The notes: generated by a model from the sequence alone, not told the origin. DNA of 5,546 nt from Pseudomonadota bacterium (GCA_030591195.1 JAUVBO010000269.1:1-5546), one strand, 5' to 3'; shown: positions 1 to 5,546, counted from the stretch's first letter. Program-made: numbers and translations.

Positions 1-1942
1 CGATGAGCTTGGGGCTCGACAGCCCTGCCAGCACCGGAGCCGCGGGTGGCGTTGAGCGAATGCTGTTCCAGGTTTCATCGAAGTCGAGCAAACCCAGACC
101 ATTACAGATCATGCGCTGCTTGGTGAGCAGCATCATGAGCTTGAGGAACTCCGGCTGCATCAACGGCCGACCCTCGGCGCGGCGCAGAATGCTCGCGATC
201 GGCTGCACGAGCGCGGTGTGCTCGACCTCCTGGGCCTCGGTCAACGGCACCGAGACGCGCGTGTCGGTGCGCGGCGGCAGCTGGTCGAGCACCTCGCGTC
301 GCACCCGGCGCAGCATGCTCGGCGCGAGCCGCGTGCGCAGGGTATCGAGGTCACTCGCCGCCGCGAGGTCTGCCCGGCCACCGTCGCCACCGCCGGCGTC
401 GCGGCCGAGGTGCCAGGGCTCAAGCCGCCAGCGGGGCTCGAGCGCCATCTCGTCGACCCACTCCATGATCGAGGCCAGCTCCTCAAGCCGGTTTTCCATC
501 GGCGTGCCGGTCAGCACCAGCCGCAGCGCCGGCTGCAGCCGCTTGATGTACGCGGCGGTCTTGGTCGCCCAGTTCTTGATCCGCTGGGCCTCGTCGAGCA
601 CCACCAGCTGGGCATCCCACCCGAGCAGCGGGTCGAGGTCGCGCAGCACCTGCTCGTAGTTGACGATCAGAAAGCCCGGCGCTCTCTTGCGCCGGTAGAT
701 CGCGGCGCGCTCGGCAGGCCCGCCCTCGACCACCGTCACCGGCACATCGGTGAACTGCTGCCACTCGCCCTGCCACTGGCTCTTGAGGCTCGCCGGCACG
801 ACCAGCAGCCCGCGCCGCACCGCGCCGGCACGAAAGAGCGCGTGGCAGATCGCGATCGCCTGCACTGTCTTGCCCAGCCCCATGTCGTCGGCGAGCAGCA
901 GGCGCCCACGGCTGAAGAAGCGCTGCACGCCCTCGAGCTGGTAGGGGTAGAGTGGCCGCCGCAGGCTGCGCAGCAACCGGCCGAGCTGCGCGCCGACCCG
1001 CGTGCTCTCGCCGGCGAGCCACAGCCGCTGGTGCTCGCGCTCGAGCAACGGGCCCAGCGCCGGCGCGACGGCTACCCCCGCCGCCGCCGTCGTCTTCCCG
1101 GTCGCTCGGTGTTCACCGGCGCGGCGTGCCAGGCGCCGCAGATCATCGACCAGCGCCAGGCGCGCCTGCAGCCCGCCAGCGCTGGCGAGGGCCCCGCTGC
1201 TGTCGACACCGGGCACCGCGTCGAGGGTCCAGACCCCACCCTGCTCGCGAGCGAAGTGCTCCCGGGCCGCAACCAGCGCCTTGGCCGGCCGGCCCGGCGG
1301 GCGGTGGCCATCACCCTCGACCCAGCGCAGCCGCTCGAGCCAGTCGCCCGGCCCGCTCAGCGGTCGCACCGGATCCCAGGTGAGCAAGGACGACGGCACG
1401 GCAGCCGGGCCGCCGGTGGCAGCAGACCGCTGGCTGGCGAGGGCGCGCGCGAGCTGCCGCGGCTTGCTGTAGATGTCCTCGAGCACCACCAGCAGGTGCT
1501 TGCACAGCCCGAGCGAGCTCTTGACGAAGTCGGGGCAGCCGCAGCTGCCCCGGGGCAGATCCACCGCCTCGAGCAGGCTGCGGTAGGGCCGGGCCCGCGA
1601 GCCGCGGCGCCGGGTCTCGTAGCTGCCGAGCACCTGGCGCCGCGCCGGCCGCGAGGCGATCACCAGCTCGTCGCGGCGGGCAAAGCGCAGCCGGCGCAGC
1701 AGCGCCTCGAGCGCCGCCCGGCGCACCGTCCAGCTCGCCTGCGGGGTCACCGCCAGGACGTGGCGCGCCAGCAGGTCGGCCGGGATCTCCCCACTGCGGC
1801 CGTGGCAGAGCTGCACCAGCGTGCGGTGGGCCTCGGTCAGCTCGGCGTCGTCGGCGCTGGAGCCGGCGTCGGTCGCGGTGGTGGCCGAAGCGGTGGTGGC
1901 CGAAGCGGTCGGGTCAGTGTCGGGGGCGAGGGTCGTCTGCAT
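1..1942 (-). CDS. SWIM zinc-finger SNF2-family helicase/translocase, 3' end outside window
   Basis: ATP-dependent DNA (or nucleoprotein) translocase of the SNF2/HepA type. The minus-strand frame is open for 647 codons from ATG 1942 to the window edge. Residues 1-33 are Ala/Thr-rich and probably disordered. A SWIM zinc finger follows, with C134-x-C136-x10-C147-x-H149; this fold usually binds DNA or protein. After a variable linker the SNF2 ATPase lobe begins at LYPYQLEGV (331-339). It has Walker A DDMGLGKT (352-359, catalytic K358), a LLVVPASLKSQW segment, Walker B DEAQ (450-453) followed by RIKNW, and motif III LTGTPMEN (477-484). The visible part ends near SSPKLI, the usual entry to the second RecA lobe, so the helicase C domain lies beyond the left edge. 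ATG 1942 has no strong Shine-Dalgarno; TTG codons at 1969 and 1978 are in frame, and the frame stays open upstream to a TGA at 2026-2024. Family is certain; the cellular role (repair, transcription recycling or defence) cannot be told from this window. Confidence 0.93.
   Translation of the reverse strand, partial: MQTTLAPDTDPTASATTASATTATDAGSSADDAELTEAHRTLVQLCHGRSGEIPADLLARHVLAVTPQASWTVRRAALEALLRRLRFARRDELVIASRPARRQVLGSYETRRRGSRARPYRSLLEAVDLPRGSCGCPDFVKSSLGLCKHLLVVLEDIYSKPRQLARALASQRSAATGGPAAVPSSLLTWDPVRPLSGPGDWLERLRWVEGDGHRPPGRPAKALVAAREHFAREQGGVWTLDAVPGVDSSGALASAGGLQARLALVDDLRRLARRAGEHRATGKTTAAAGVAVAPALGPLLEREHQRLWLAGESTRVGAQLGRLLRSLRRPLYPYQLEGVQRFFSRGRLLLADDMGLGKTVQAIAICHALFRAGAVRRGLLVVPASLKSQWQGEWQQFTDVPVTVVEGGPAERAAIYRRKRAPGFLIVNYEQVLRDLDPLLGWDAQLVVLDEAQRIKNWATKTAAYIKRLQPALRLVLTGTPMENRLEELASIMEWVDEMALEPRWRLEPWHLGRDAGGGDGGRADLAAASDLDTLRTRLAPSMLRRVRREVLDQLPPRTDTRVSVPLTEAQEVEHTALVQPIASILRRAEGRPLMQPEFLKLMMLLTKQRMICNGLGLLDFDETWNSIRSTPPAAPVLAGLSSPKLI
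1877..1906 (-). repeat. Two perfect tandem 15-nt repeats inside the helicase N-terminus
   Basis: On the plus strand the unit ggtggtggccgaagc occurs twice back to back (1877-1891 and 1892-1906), and the next bases start a third, incomplete copy. Because 15 is a multiple of three, the repeat encodes a repeated five-residue Ala/Ser/Thr block at about residues 13-22 of the helicase. Changes in copy number would lengthen or shorten a low-complexity tail without breaking the frame. Confidence 0.85.
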
Positions 1943-2018
1943 CGCGCGAGTCTGCCCGAACAGCTCCAACCGGGGCAAGCGCGGGCTGCAGCGGGGGGGG
2001 CGGCTTGAATCGCGCGAG

Positions 2019-2028
2019 CTTGATCAAG
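2019..2028. promoter_or_regulatory. 10-nt palindrome upstream of the helicase
   Basis: The sequence cttgatcaag is a perfect palindrome, 76 nt upstream of the helicase ATG. Its AT content stands out locally. It could be half of an operator or part of a promoter (TTGATC resembles a -35 hexamer), but no matching -10 is visible at the right spacing. A 10-nt palindrome can arise by chance, so this is weak. Confidence 0.25.
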
Positions 2029-2093
2029 TTCACAGTCGACCACCCGCTCGAGGAACGGCGCCCGTCCAGCGCAAGATGGACAACCATGCCCCA

Positions 2094-2184
2094 GATGCGG
2101 CATCCGACGACGATACGCGACCGGGTGGTCGCGCTACTGCGGCGGATGCGGCATCCGACAACGATACACGACCACCCGGTCGCG
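2094..2184. repeat. Two 40-nt direct repeat units with internal palindromes and complementary hairpins
   Basis: Units at 2094-2133 and 2145-2184 match at 34 of 40 positions with a 51-nt period. Each begins with the palindrome gatgcggcatc (2094-2104, 2145-2155) and ends in a hairpin: stem CGCGACC/GGTCGCG with loop GGGT (2116-2133), and CACGACC/GGTCGCG with loop ACCC (2167-2184, one mismatched pair). Four of the six differences are in the loops, which are exact reverse complements of each other. The two 18-nt hairpin segments can therefore also pair with one another at 17 of 18 positions. The element lies 142 nt upstream of rmlB. It could be a REP/BIME-like repeat, a paired operator, or a folded mRNA leader. 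Confidence 0.85.
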
Positions 2185-2218
2185 TTACGGCCACGGACGA
2201 TTCATCCTCGCGACTTCT

Positions 2219-2246
2219 GCGTCGCGGGTTCCGCGTCGCGCGTCCC
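2219..2246. repeat. Degenerate 14-nt tandem duplication
   Basis: gcgtcgcgggttcc (2219-2232) is followed directly by gcgtcgcgcgtccc (2233-2246), 12 of 14 identical. It lies about 80 nt upstream of the rmlB start, where promoter elements would be expected. It may be a small slippage duplication; no function can be assigned. Confidence 0.6.
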
Positions 2247-2325
2247 GCCGCTCGGGCGCCCAGTGTTGGCCCGGCGCCGACCGGTGTGGCTTTGCCAAAC
2301 CCGGGCGCTGGTGCATCATCGAGCG

Positions 2326-3408
2326 ATGAAGATCCTGGTCACTGGAGGCGCCGGCTTCATCGGCAGCAACCTGGTGCGGCTGCTGGTGCACGACAAGGGA
2401 GCCGAGGTCGTCAACGTCGACGCGCTGACCTACGCCGCCAACCTCGACTCGCTGGCGGACCTGAAGCACGACGCGCGCCACCGGTTCGTCCGGGCCGACA
2501 TCCGCGACGGCGAGGCGCTCGGCGCGCTGCTCGCCGAGCACCGGCCGGACGCGGTGCTGCACCTGGCCGCCGAGTCCCACGTCGACCGCTCGATCGAGGG
2601 CCCGGCGCCGTTCGTCGAGACCAACGTCGTCGGCAGCTTCAACGTCCTCGAGCAGGCGCGGCGCTACTGGTCGAAGCTCGCGCCCGAGGCGGCCGCGGCG
2701 TTTCGGCTGCTGGCGGTCTCGACCGACGAGGTCTACGGCTCGCTCGGCCCGGACGACCCGCCGTTCACCGAGCTGACGCGCTACGATCCGAGCTCGCCCT
2801 ACGCCGCGACCAAGGCCGGCGCCGACCACCTGGCCCGGGCCTACCACCGGACCTACGGGCTGCCGGTGATCCTGACCAACTGCAGCAACAACTACGGGCC
2901 CTACCAGTTTCCGGAGAAGCTGCTGCCGCTGATGATCACCCGCGCGGTGGCCGGCGAGTCCCTGCCGATCTACGGCCGGGGCGAGAACGTCCGCGAGTGG
3001 ATCTACGTCGACGACCACTGCGAGGCGCTGTGGCGGGTGCTCGAGGCGGGTGAGCCGGGGCGGACCTACAACATCGGCGGCGGCGAGGAGCGGCGCAACA
3101 TCGATCTGGTCGAGACCGTCTGCGACCTGCTCGAGGCCCTGCGCCCGGCGGCCGACAACCCGCAGGTCTCGGTCAGCAGCTACCGCGAGCTGGTGACCTT
3201 CGTCGCCGACCGCCCGGGTCACGATCTGCGCTACGCGATCGACGGCCGCCGGATCAGCGACGAGCTCGGCTGGCGACCGGCCGAGACCCTGACGAGCGGG
3301 CTGCAGAAGACGATCCGCTGGTATCTCGACCACCCGGGCTGGATCGAGCGCGTGACCTCGGGTGCCTACCGCGACTGGATCGACACCAACTACGGCCACC
3401 GGGTCTAG
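2326..3408 (+). CDS. rfbB: dTDP-glucose 4,6-dehydratase (RmlB/RfbB)
   Basis: Cytoplasmic NAD-dependent enzyme of the extended short-chain dehydrogenase family. It converts dTDP-glucose to dTDP-4-keto-6-deoxyglucose, the second step of dTDP-rhamnose synthesis and the branch point to other deoxysugars. The 360-aa product has the family's usual length. It starts MKILVTGGAGFIGSN with the Gly-rich NAD motif G7-x2-G10-x2-G13. It then shows HLAAESHVDRSI (79-90), the catalytic triplet T133-D134-E135 in STDEVYG, the active pair Y159/K163 in YAATK, TNCSNNYGPYQFPEKL (184-199) and REWIYVDDH (223-231). These are RmlB hallmarks and separate it from UDP-glucose epimerases. The ATG is fixed by the Rossmann strand, though no good Shine-Dalgarno precedes it and the frame is open upstream. 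rmlA, rmlC and rmlD are not in this window. The gene stands alone, divergent from the helicase and convergent with the toxin gene 39 nt downstream; no clear terminator is visible in that gap. Confidence 0.96.
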   Translation: MKILVTGGAGFIGSNLVRLLVHDKGAEVVNVDALTYAANLDSLADLKHDARHRFVRADIRDGEALGALLAEHRPDAVLHLAAESHVDRSIEGPAPFVETNVVGSFNVLEQARRYWSKLAPEAAAAFRLLAVSTDEVYGSLGPDDPPFTELTRYDPSSPYAATKAGADHLARAYHRTYGLPVILTNCSNNYGPYQFPEKLLPLMITRAVAGESLPIYGRGENVREWIYVDDHCEALWRVLEAGEPGRTYNIGGGEERRNIDLVETVCDLLEALRPAADNPQVSVSSYRELVTFVADRPGHDLRYAIDGRRISDELGWRPAETLTSGLQKTIRWYLDHPGWIERVTSGAYRDWIDTNYGHRV

Positions 3409-3447
3409 GCCGGCGCGGGCCCCGTCCAGGTCACGCGCCTACCACCG

Positions 3448-3825
3448 TCAACGTGGATCGCGCTCATCCGGGATACCGTCAATGATCTCGACCGGTAGCA
3501 AGCGGTGCCCTTCGAAGACGGTCAGCACATCGACGGCCTGGTCTAGGACGCGATAGACGAGGCGATAGGAACGAAGCAGGAACTCCCGCACGTCGTCGCG
3601 ACCGACCTCGGGCACGCGACGACCTGAAAAGGGCAAAGCCGCAGCGCGGTTGGCGAGCTCGATCAGTGATTCGACCCAGTGCTCGGCGGCGGTCGGGTTG
3701 TCTACGGCGATGAAGTCGGCGATCTGCATCAGGTCAGACCTCGCGCGGTCGGTCCAGCGCACGATGAGCTCGCAGTCCTTCGTCCCGCCGGCACCGGGAT
3801 TCCCGCGCGCTCTCCCTGGCGTCAT
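3448..3825 (-). CDS. ParE/RelE-family toxin of a type II toxin-antitoxin module
   Basis: Small toxin of the ParE/RelE superfamily. ParE members poison DNA gyrase and RelE members cleave mRNA on the ribosome; which applies here cannot be read from sequence with certainty. The core runs IVRWTDRARSDLMQIADFI (21-39), then a helical stretch with LPFSGRRVPEVG (64-75), and YRLVYRVL (87-94) leading into VDVLTVFEGHRLL (98-110), the usual ParE C-terminal strands. The helical layout and lack of an obvious RelE catalytic set favour ParE. The gene is 125 aa, longer than the usual 90-105: about 18 extra residues lie before the first strand, and a short charged tail follows. The ATG at 3825 overlaps the antitoxin stop as ATGA, which supports translational coupling and this start; a GTG just before RWTDRA would remove the first strand. 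It converges on rmlB. Confidence 0.9.
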   Translation of the reverse strand: MTPGRARGNPGAGGTKDCELIVRWTDRARSDLMQIADFIAVDNPTAAEHWVESLIELANRAAALPFSGRRVPEVGRDDVREFLLRSYRLVYRVLDQAVDVLTVFEGHRLLPVEIIDGIPDERDPR

Positions 3826-4112
3826 CGACCACGCGCCCGATACCGGCGCTTCATCTCGGCAGCGACTGTCGCCTGGTCGGTCACTCGCCCTGCCTCCGAG
3901 TCGTCCATGCCCTCCTGCACCGCGTCGACGAAACGCGCGCGCTCGGCCAGCCGGTCAAACGCCTCAGGAGACAGCAGAACGCCTGCGGGCCGGCCGTTGT
4001 GGGTGATCACCAGGGGCTGTCCAGTGGTCGTAACCCGGCGCAGCCATTCGGCAGCCTGGGCCTTGAATTCGCTCACGGGGACGATGTCTTCGGCGACGCG
4101 GATGGGCTTCAT
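3822..4112 (-). CDS. Phd/YefM-family antitoxin
   Basis: Antitoxin that binds and neutralises the adjacent ParE/RelE toxin and normally represses its own operon through its N-terminal DNA-binding domain. From ATG 4112 it is 96 aa. The N-terminal Phd/YefM fold shows IVPVSEFKAQAAEWLRRV (10-27), then GQPLVITHNGRPAGVLLSPEAFDRL (31-55, a very typical block). A charged, probably flexible C-terminal part (about 60-96) is expected to wrap the toxin. The order antitoxin then toxin with an ATGA overlap is standard. An in-frame TTG at 4118 would add two residues. ATG 4112 is preferred by sequence, but its GGAG lies directly against the start codon with no spacer, so the start is slightly uncertain. The palindromes at 4141-4167 lie 29-55 nt upstream and are the likely autoregulatory site. 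Confidence 0.92.
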   Translation of the reverse strand: MKPIRVAEDIVPVSEFKAQAAEWLRRVTTTGQPLVITHNGRPAGVLLSPEAFDRLAERARFVDAVQEGMDDSEAGRVTDQATVAAEMKRRYRARGR

Positions 4113-4140
4113 CTCCAAAACATGACCGTTTGTTGGTCGG

Positions 4141-4167
4141 AATACAAGTCTGTATTTAGTCTAAATA
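4141..4167 (-). promoter_or_regulatory. Probable operator/promoter of the toxin-antitoxin operon: two overlapping palindromes
   Basis: Two perfect inverted repeats overlap here: AATACA-AGTC-TGTATT (4141-4156) and TATTTAG-T-CTAAATA (4153-4167). They sit in a short AT-rich island (about 28% GC over 4139-4170) in otherwise very GC-rich DNA, just upstream of the antitoxin. Phd/YefM antitoxins usually bind short palindromes overlapping their own promoter, so autorepression here is likely. On the minus strand TGTATT could serve as a -10 hexamer, but no good -35 is visible. The palindromes are seen directly; the regulatory role is inferred. Confidence 0.6.
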
Positions 4168-4170
4168 AGT

Positions 4171-4183
4171 CGAGCTACGCTCG
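4171..4183 (-). terminator. Weak hairpin at the end of the glycosyltransferase gene
   Basis: On the minus strand CGAGC-GTA-GCTCG forms a five-pair stem with a three-base loop. It overlaps the glycosyltransferase stop codon and is followed by ACTTATTT. The stem is short and the T-run broken, so it is at best a weak intrinsic terminator separating the glycosyltransferase transcript from the toxin-antitoxin operon. Confidence 0.25.
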
Positions 4184-5431
4184 CCAAGACGAGCCGCGAG
4201 CGCACGGAGCGGGGCGGGGGGCGAGGGCCTCGACGAAGCTCGCCATCCGGCGGCTGACCTGCTCGACGCTGTGCTCGTGGGCAAAGGCGAGCGCCGCCTG
4301 TCGACAGCTTCGCAGCCGCTCGCGGTCGTCGGCGAGTCTGGCGATGGCCGAGACCAGCGTTGTCCGGTCGGTGACCACGCTGCCCAGCCCGTGGCCGGTG
4401 ACGAGCTCGGCCAGCTCCTGCTGCGGGGTGGCGAGCACTGCCAGGCCGTAGCTGAGGTAGAAAAAGAACGTCGTCGTCAGAGTCGTCGGCGCGCCGGCGG
4501 GGTAGCAACAGAAGCCGACGTCGGCCCCGTGCATCACCCGGTCGAGGGCCGCCGCGCGCAGTCGCCCGTGGAAGGTCACGTTCGGCAGCTGGCCGAAGCG
4601 GCGCTCGATGGCCAGGCGGCGCGGGCCGTCGCCGACGAGCTCGAAGCGGACCTCGCCCGGGCGGCTGCGCTGCAACGTGGCGGCTGCGTCGAGGATCAGC
4701 TCCTGGTCGTACATCGCGCCGAAGGTGCCAGCGAAGACGCACCGCAGCGGCCCCCCTTGCCGTGACTCGCCGGCCCCACGCCGGGGCGCCGAGGGCCAGA
4801 AGATCTCCGAGGCGACGCCCGCGCCACCGTCGGCACGCCGCGCGCGCGCCCAGGCGACGAAGGTCCGCGAGATGCCGGTCAGGCCGTCGCAGCGGCTGAC
4901 CGTCCAGCGGGCGAGGCGCTGGTGGGGCCAGAGCAGCACGCTCGACAGCCGCGCGAGCGGGGCGGGCAGGACCTTGGCAAACGAGTCCGGCCAGGGGTCG
5001 AGCACGTCGAGACAGATCGGCACCCGGTGGCGCCGGGCGAAGCGAACGCAGGCCGCCGCCAGCTCCACCGGCCCCCAGCAGGCGACGATCAACTCGGGCG
5101 GCTGGGGCTCGCGGTCAAGGACCCGGCCGGCATCGAGGGCCACGGCGGCGTGGCTCAGCAGGCGCCGGAGCGAGACGTTGCCGCGGTAGGCCGGGGCGTG
5201 CAGCAGCCGGGTCTTTGTCGGCAGGCGAGTCTCGGACCGCCCGCCGATCTCGGTCTTCCCGACCGTCGGCGGCGCGTCACGGTAGGCCTTGAGCAGGTGG
5301 ACGAAGTCGGCCGAAAAGCGCACCACCTGGTGGCCGCGGCGGCCCAGCTCGGCGGCGAGGTGGGCGTAGCGCTGGGGCGGAAAGCCGTCCTCGGGCAGGG
5401 GCTCGAAGATGTCGACCAGCCATATCTTCAT
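4175..5431 (-). CDS. GT-B fold glycosyltransferase (family 4-like), surface polysaccharide synthesis
   Basis: Probable sugar transferase acting at the cytoplasmic face of the membrane, adding a residue from a nucleotide sugar to a polysaccharide intermediate. Donor and acceptor are unknown. The protein is 418 aa, normal for a two-domain GT-B enzyme. The N-terminal acceptor domain opens MKIWLVDIFEPLPEDGFPPQRY and continues ELGRRGHQVVRFSA (28-41), then CLDVLDPWPDS (140-150), as in WbuB-like enzymes. The C-terminal donor domain has FAGTFGAMYDQE (233-244), FELVGDGPRR (263-272), LPNVTFHGRL (282-291) and a YLSYGLAVLATPQQE helix region (325-339). No signal peptide or clear membrane span is seen. The glutamate normally before that Tyr (as in K-x2-E-Y-L) appears to be Phe324. 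ATG 5431 starts exactly at the first Rossmann strand, with a modest GAGA about 10 nt upstream. A probable upstream gene ends 24 nt before it, suggesting an operon. General class is firm; specificity is not. Confidence 0.88.
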   Translation of the reverse strand: MKIWLVDIFEPLPEDGFPPQRYAHLAAELGRRGHQVVRFSADFVHLLKAYRDAPPTVGKTEIGGRSETRLPTKTRLLHAPAYRGNVSLRRLLSHAAVALDAGRVLDREPQPPELIVACWGPVELAAACVRFARRHRVPICLDVLDPWPDSFAKVLPAPLARLSSVLLWPHQRLARWTVSRCDGLTGISRTFVAWARARRADGGAGVASEIFWPSAPRRGAGESRQGGPLRCVFAGTFGAMYDQELILDAAATLQRSRPGEVRFELVGDGPRRLAIERRFGQLPNVTFHGRLRAAALDRVMHGADVGFCCYPAGAPTTLTTTFFFYLSYGLAVLATPQQELAELVTGHGLGSVVTDRTTLVSAIARLADDRERLRSCRQAALAFAHEHSVEQVSRRMASFVEALAPRPAPCARGSSWRA

Positions 5432-5455
5432 TGACCGATTCTCATTGGCCGTGGC

Positions 5456-5546
5456 TCACTGCCCGCGACTCACTGGGCTGCGCAGGAGCGCGTGGGGCCA
5501 GCGTGGCCCACCGGCGCGCTCGGTGACCTCGGCGGCCTTGTAGGCC
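5456..5546 (-). CDS. Possible 3' end of an upstream gene, unknown product
   Basis: A minus-strand frame enters from the right edge and runs 29 codons to TGA at 5458-5456. It ends ...YKAAEVTERAGG, then PRWPHALLRSPVSRGQ. G or C fills the third position in nearly all codons, as in the real genes nearby, and the other two minus frames read as Arg/Pro-rich noise. It would end 24 nt before the glycosyltransferase start on the same strand, a typical operon gap. Too little is visible to name a family. Confidence 0.4.
   Translation of the reverse strand, partial: AYKAAEVTERAGGPRWPHALLRSPVSRGQ

Larger units (their letters stand above)
1943..2325. other. Intergenic region between divergent helicase and rmlB genes
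   Basis: This 383-nt stretch separates two divergent genes and must hold promoters for both. No long frame here looks coding: the open plus-strand frame upstream of rmlB has no family match before MKILVTGGAGFIG. It contains an eight-G run (1993-2000), a perfect 10-nt palindrome (2019-2028), two 40-nt hairpin-bearing repeat units (2094-2133, 2145-2184) and a degenerate 14-nt tandem repeat (2219-2246). I could not pick out a convincing -35/-10 pair for either gene, as is common in very GC-rich genomes. Confidence 0.6.

Noticed and set aside
218..2008. A 596-codon open plus-strand frame across the helicase region
   Set aside because: Its product is Arg/Ala/Pro/Gln-rich with no recognisable motif, while the minus strand in the same place gives a full set of SNF2 and SWIM motifs. 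Long antisense frames are expected in very GC-rich DNA.
2094..2184. CRISPR-like array
   Set aside because: Only two imperfect units with an 11-nt gap between them. There are no spacers of normal length, and no cas genes are visible.
2005..2325. N-terminal extension of rmlB by 107 codons upstream of ATG 2326
   Set aside because: The RmlB fold begins exactly at MKILVTGGAGFIG. The upstream frame is Arg/Pro-rich and crosses the repeat elements.
2185..3399. A 404-codon minus-strand frame opposite rmlB
   Set aside because: It is low-complexity (Val/Asp/Arg/Gln-rich) and mirrors the codon bias of rmlB, whose catalytic motifs are intact on the plus strand.
3409..3447. Bidirectional terminator between rmlB and the toxin gene
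   Set aside because: Only short GC-rich inverted repeats such as ggcc...ggcc and ccac...gtgg are present, with no T-run on either side; not distinguishable from background.
4922..5434. Plus-strand frame opposite the glycosyltransferase
   Set aside because: No motif and poor composition; the minus strand has a complete GT-B protein.

Overview
The window is very GC-rich, with G or C at nearly every third codon position of the real genes. That points to a high-GC bacterium. The lipopolysaccharide or capsule type of sugar genes suggests a Gram-negative-like lineage such as Myxococcota, Planctomycetota or a related uncultivated group, but nothing here fixes the taxon.

Layout. Bases 1-1942 (minus strand, running off the left edge) hold the N-terminal two thirds of a SNF2-family helicase/translocase that carries a SWIM zinc finger. 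Bases 1943-2325 are a 383-nt intergenic region between divergent genes. It contains two 40-nt repeat units 51 nt apart, made of palindromes and hairpins that can pair with each other. Bases 2326-3408 (plus strand) are a complete dTDP-glucose 4,6-dehydratase (rmlB/rfbB). Converging on it is a two-gene minus-strand toxin-antitoxin module: a Phd/YefM-type antitoxin (4112-3822) followed by a ParE/RelE-type toxin (3825-3448), overlapping by ATGA. Upstream of the antitoxin is a small AT-rich island with two overlapping palindromes, the probable operator/promoter. Bases 5431-4175 (minus) are a complete GT-B fold glycosyltransferase, and 5546-5456 is probably the 3' end of the preceding gene in the same operon.

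Function. RmlB makes dTDP-4-keto-6-deoxyglucose, the branch point to dTDP-rhamnose and other deoxysugars. The glycosyltransferase probably adds a sugar to a surface polysaccharide. The two fit one polysaccharide locus, with the toxin-antitoxin pair lying between them. The helicase is divergently transcribed and probably unrelated to the sugar genes.

I found no convincing new multi-gene system. The most unusual features are the bistable hairpin repeats upstream of rmlB, the palindromic AT-rich operator of the toxin-antitoxin module, and a glycosyltransferase whose usual donor-site glutamate appears to be phenylalanine.
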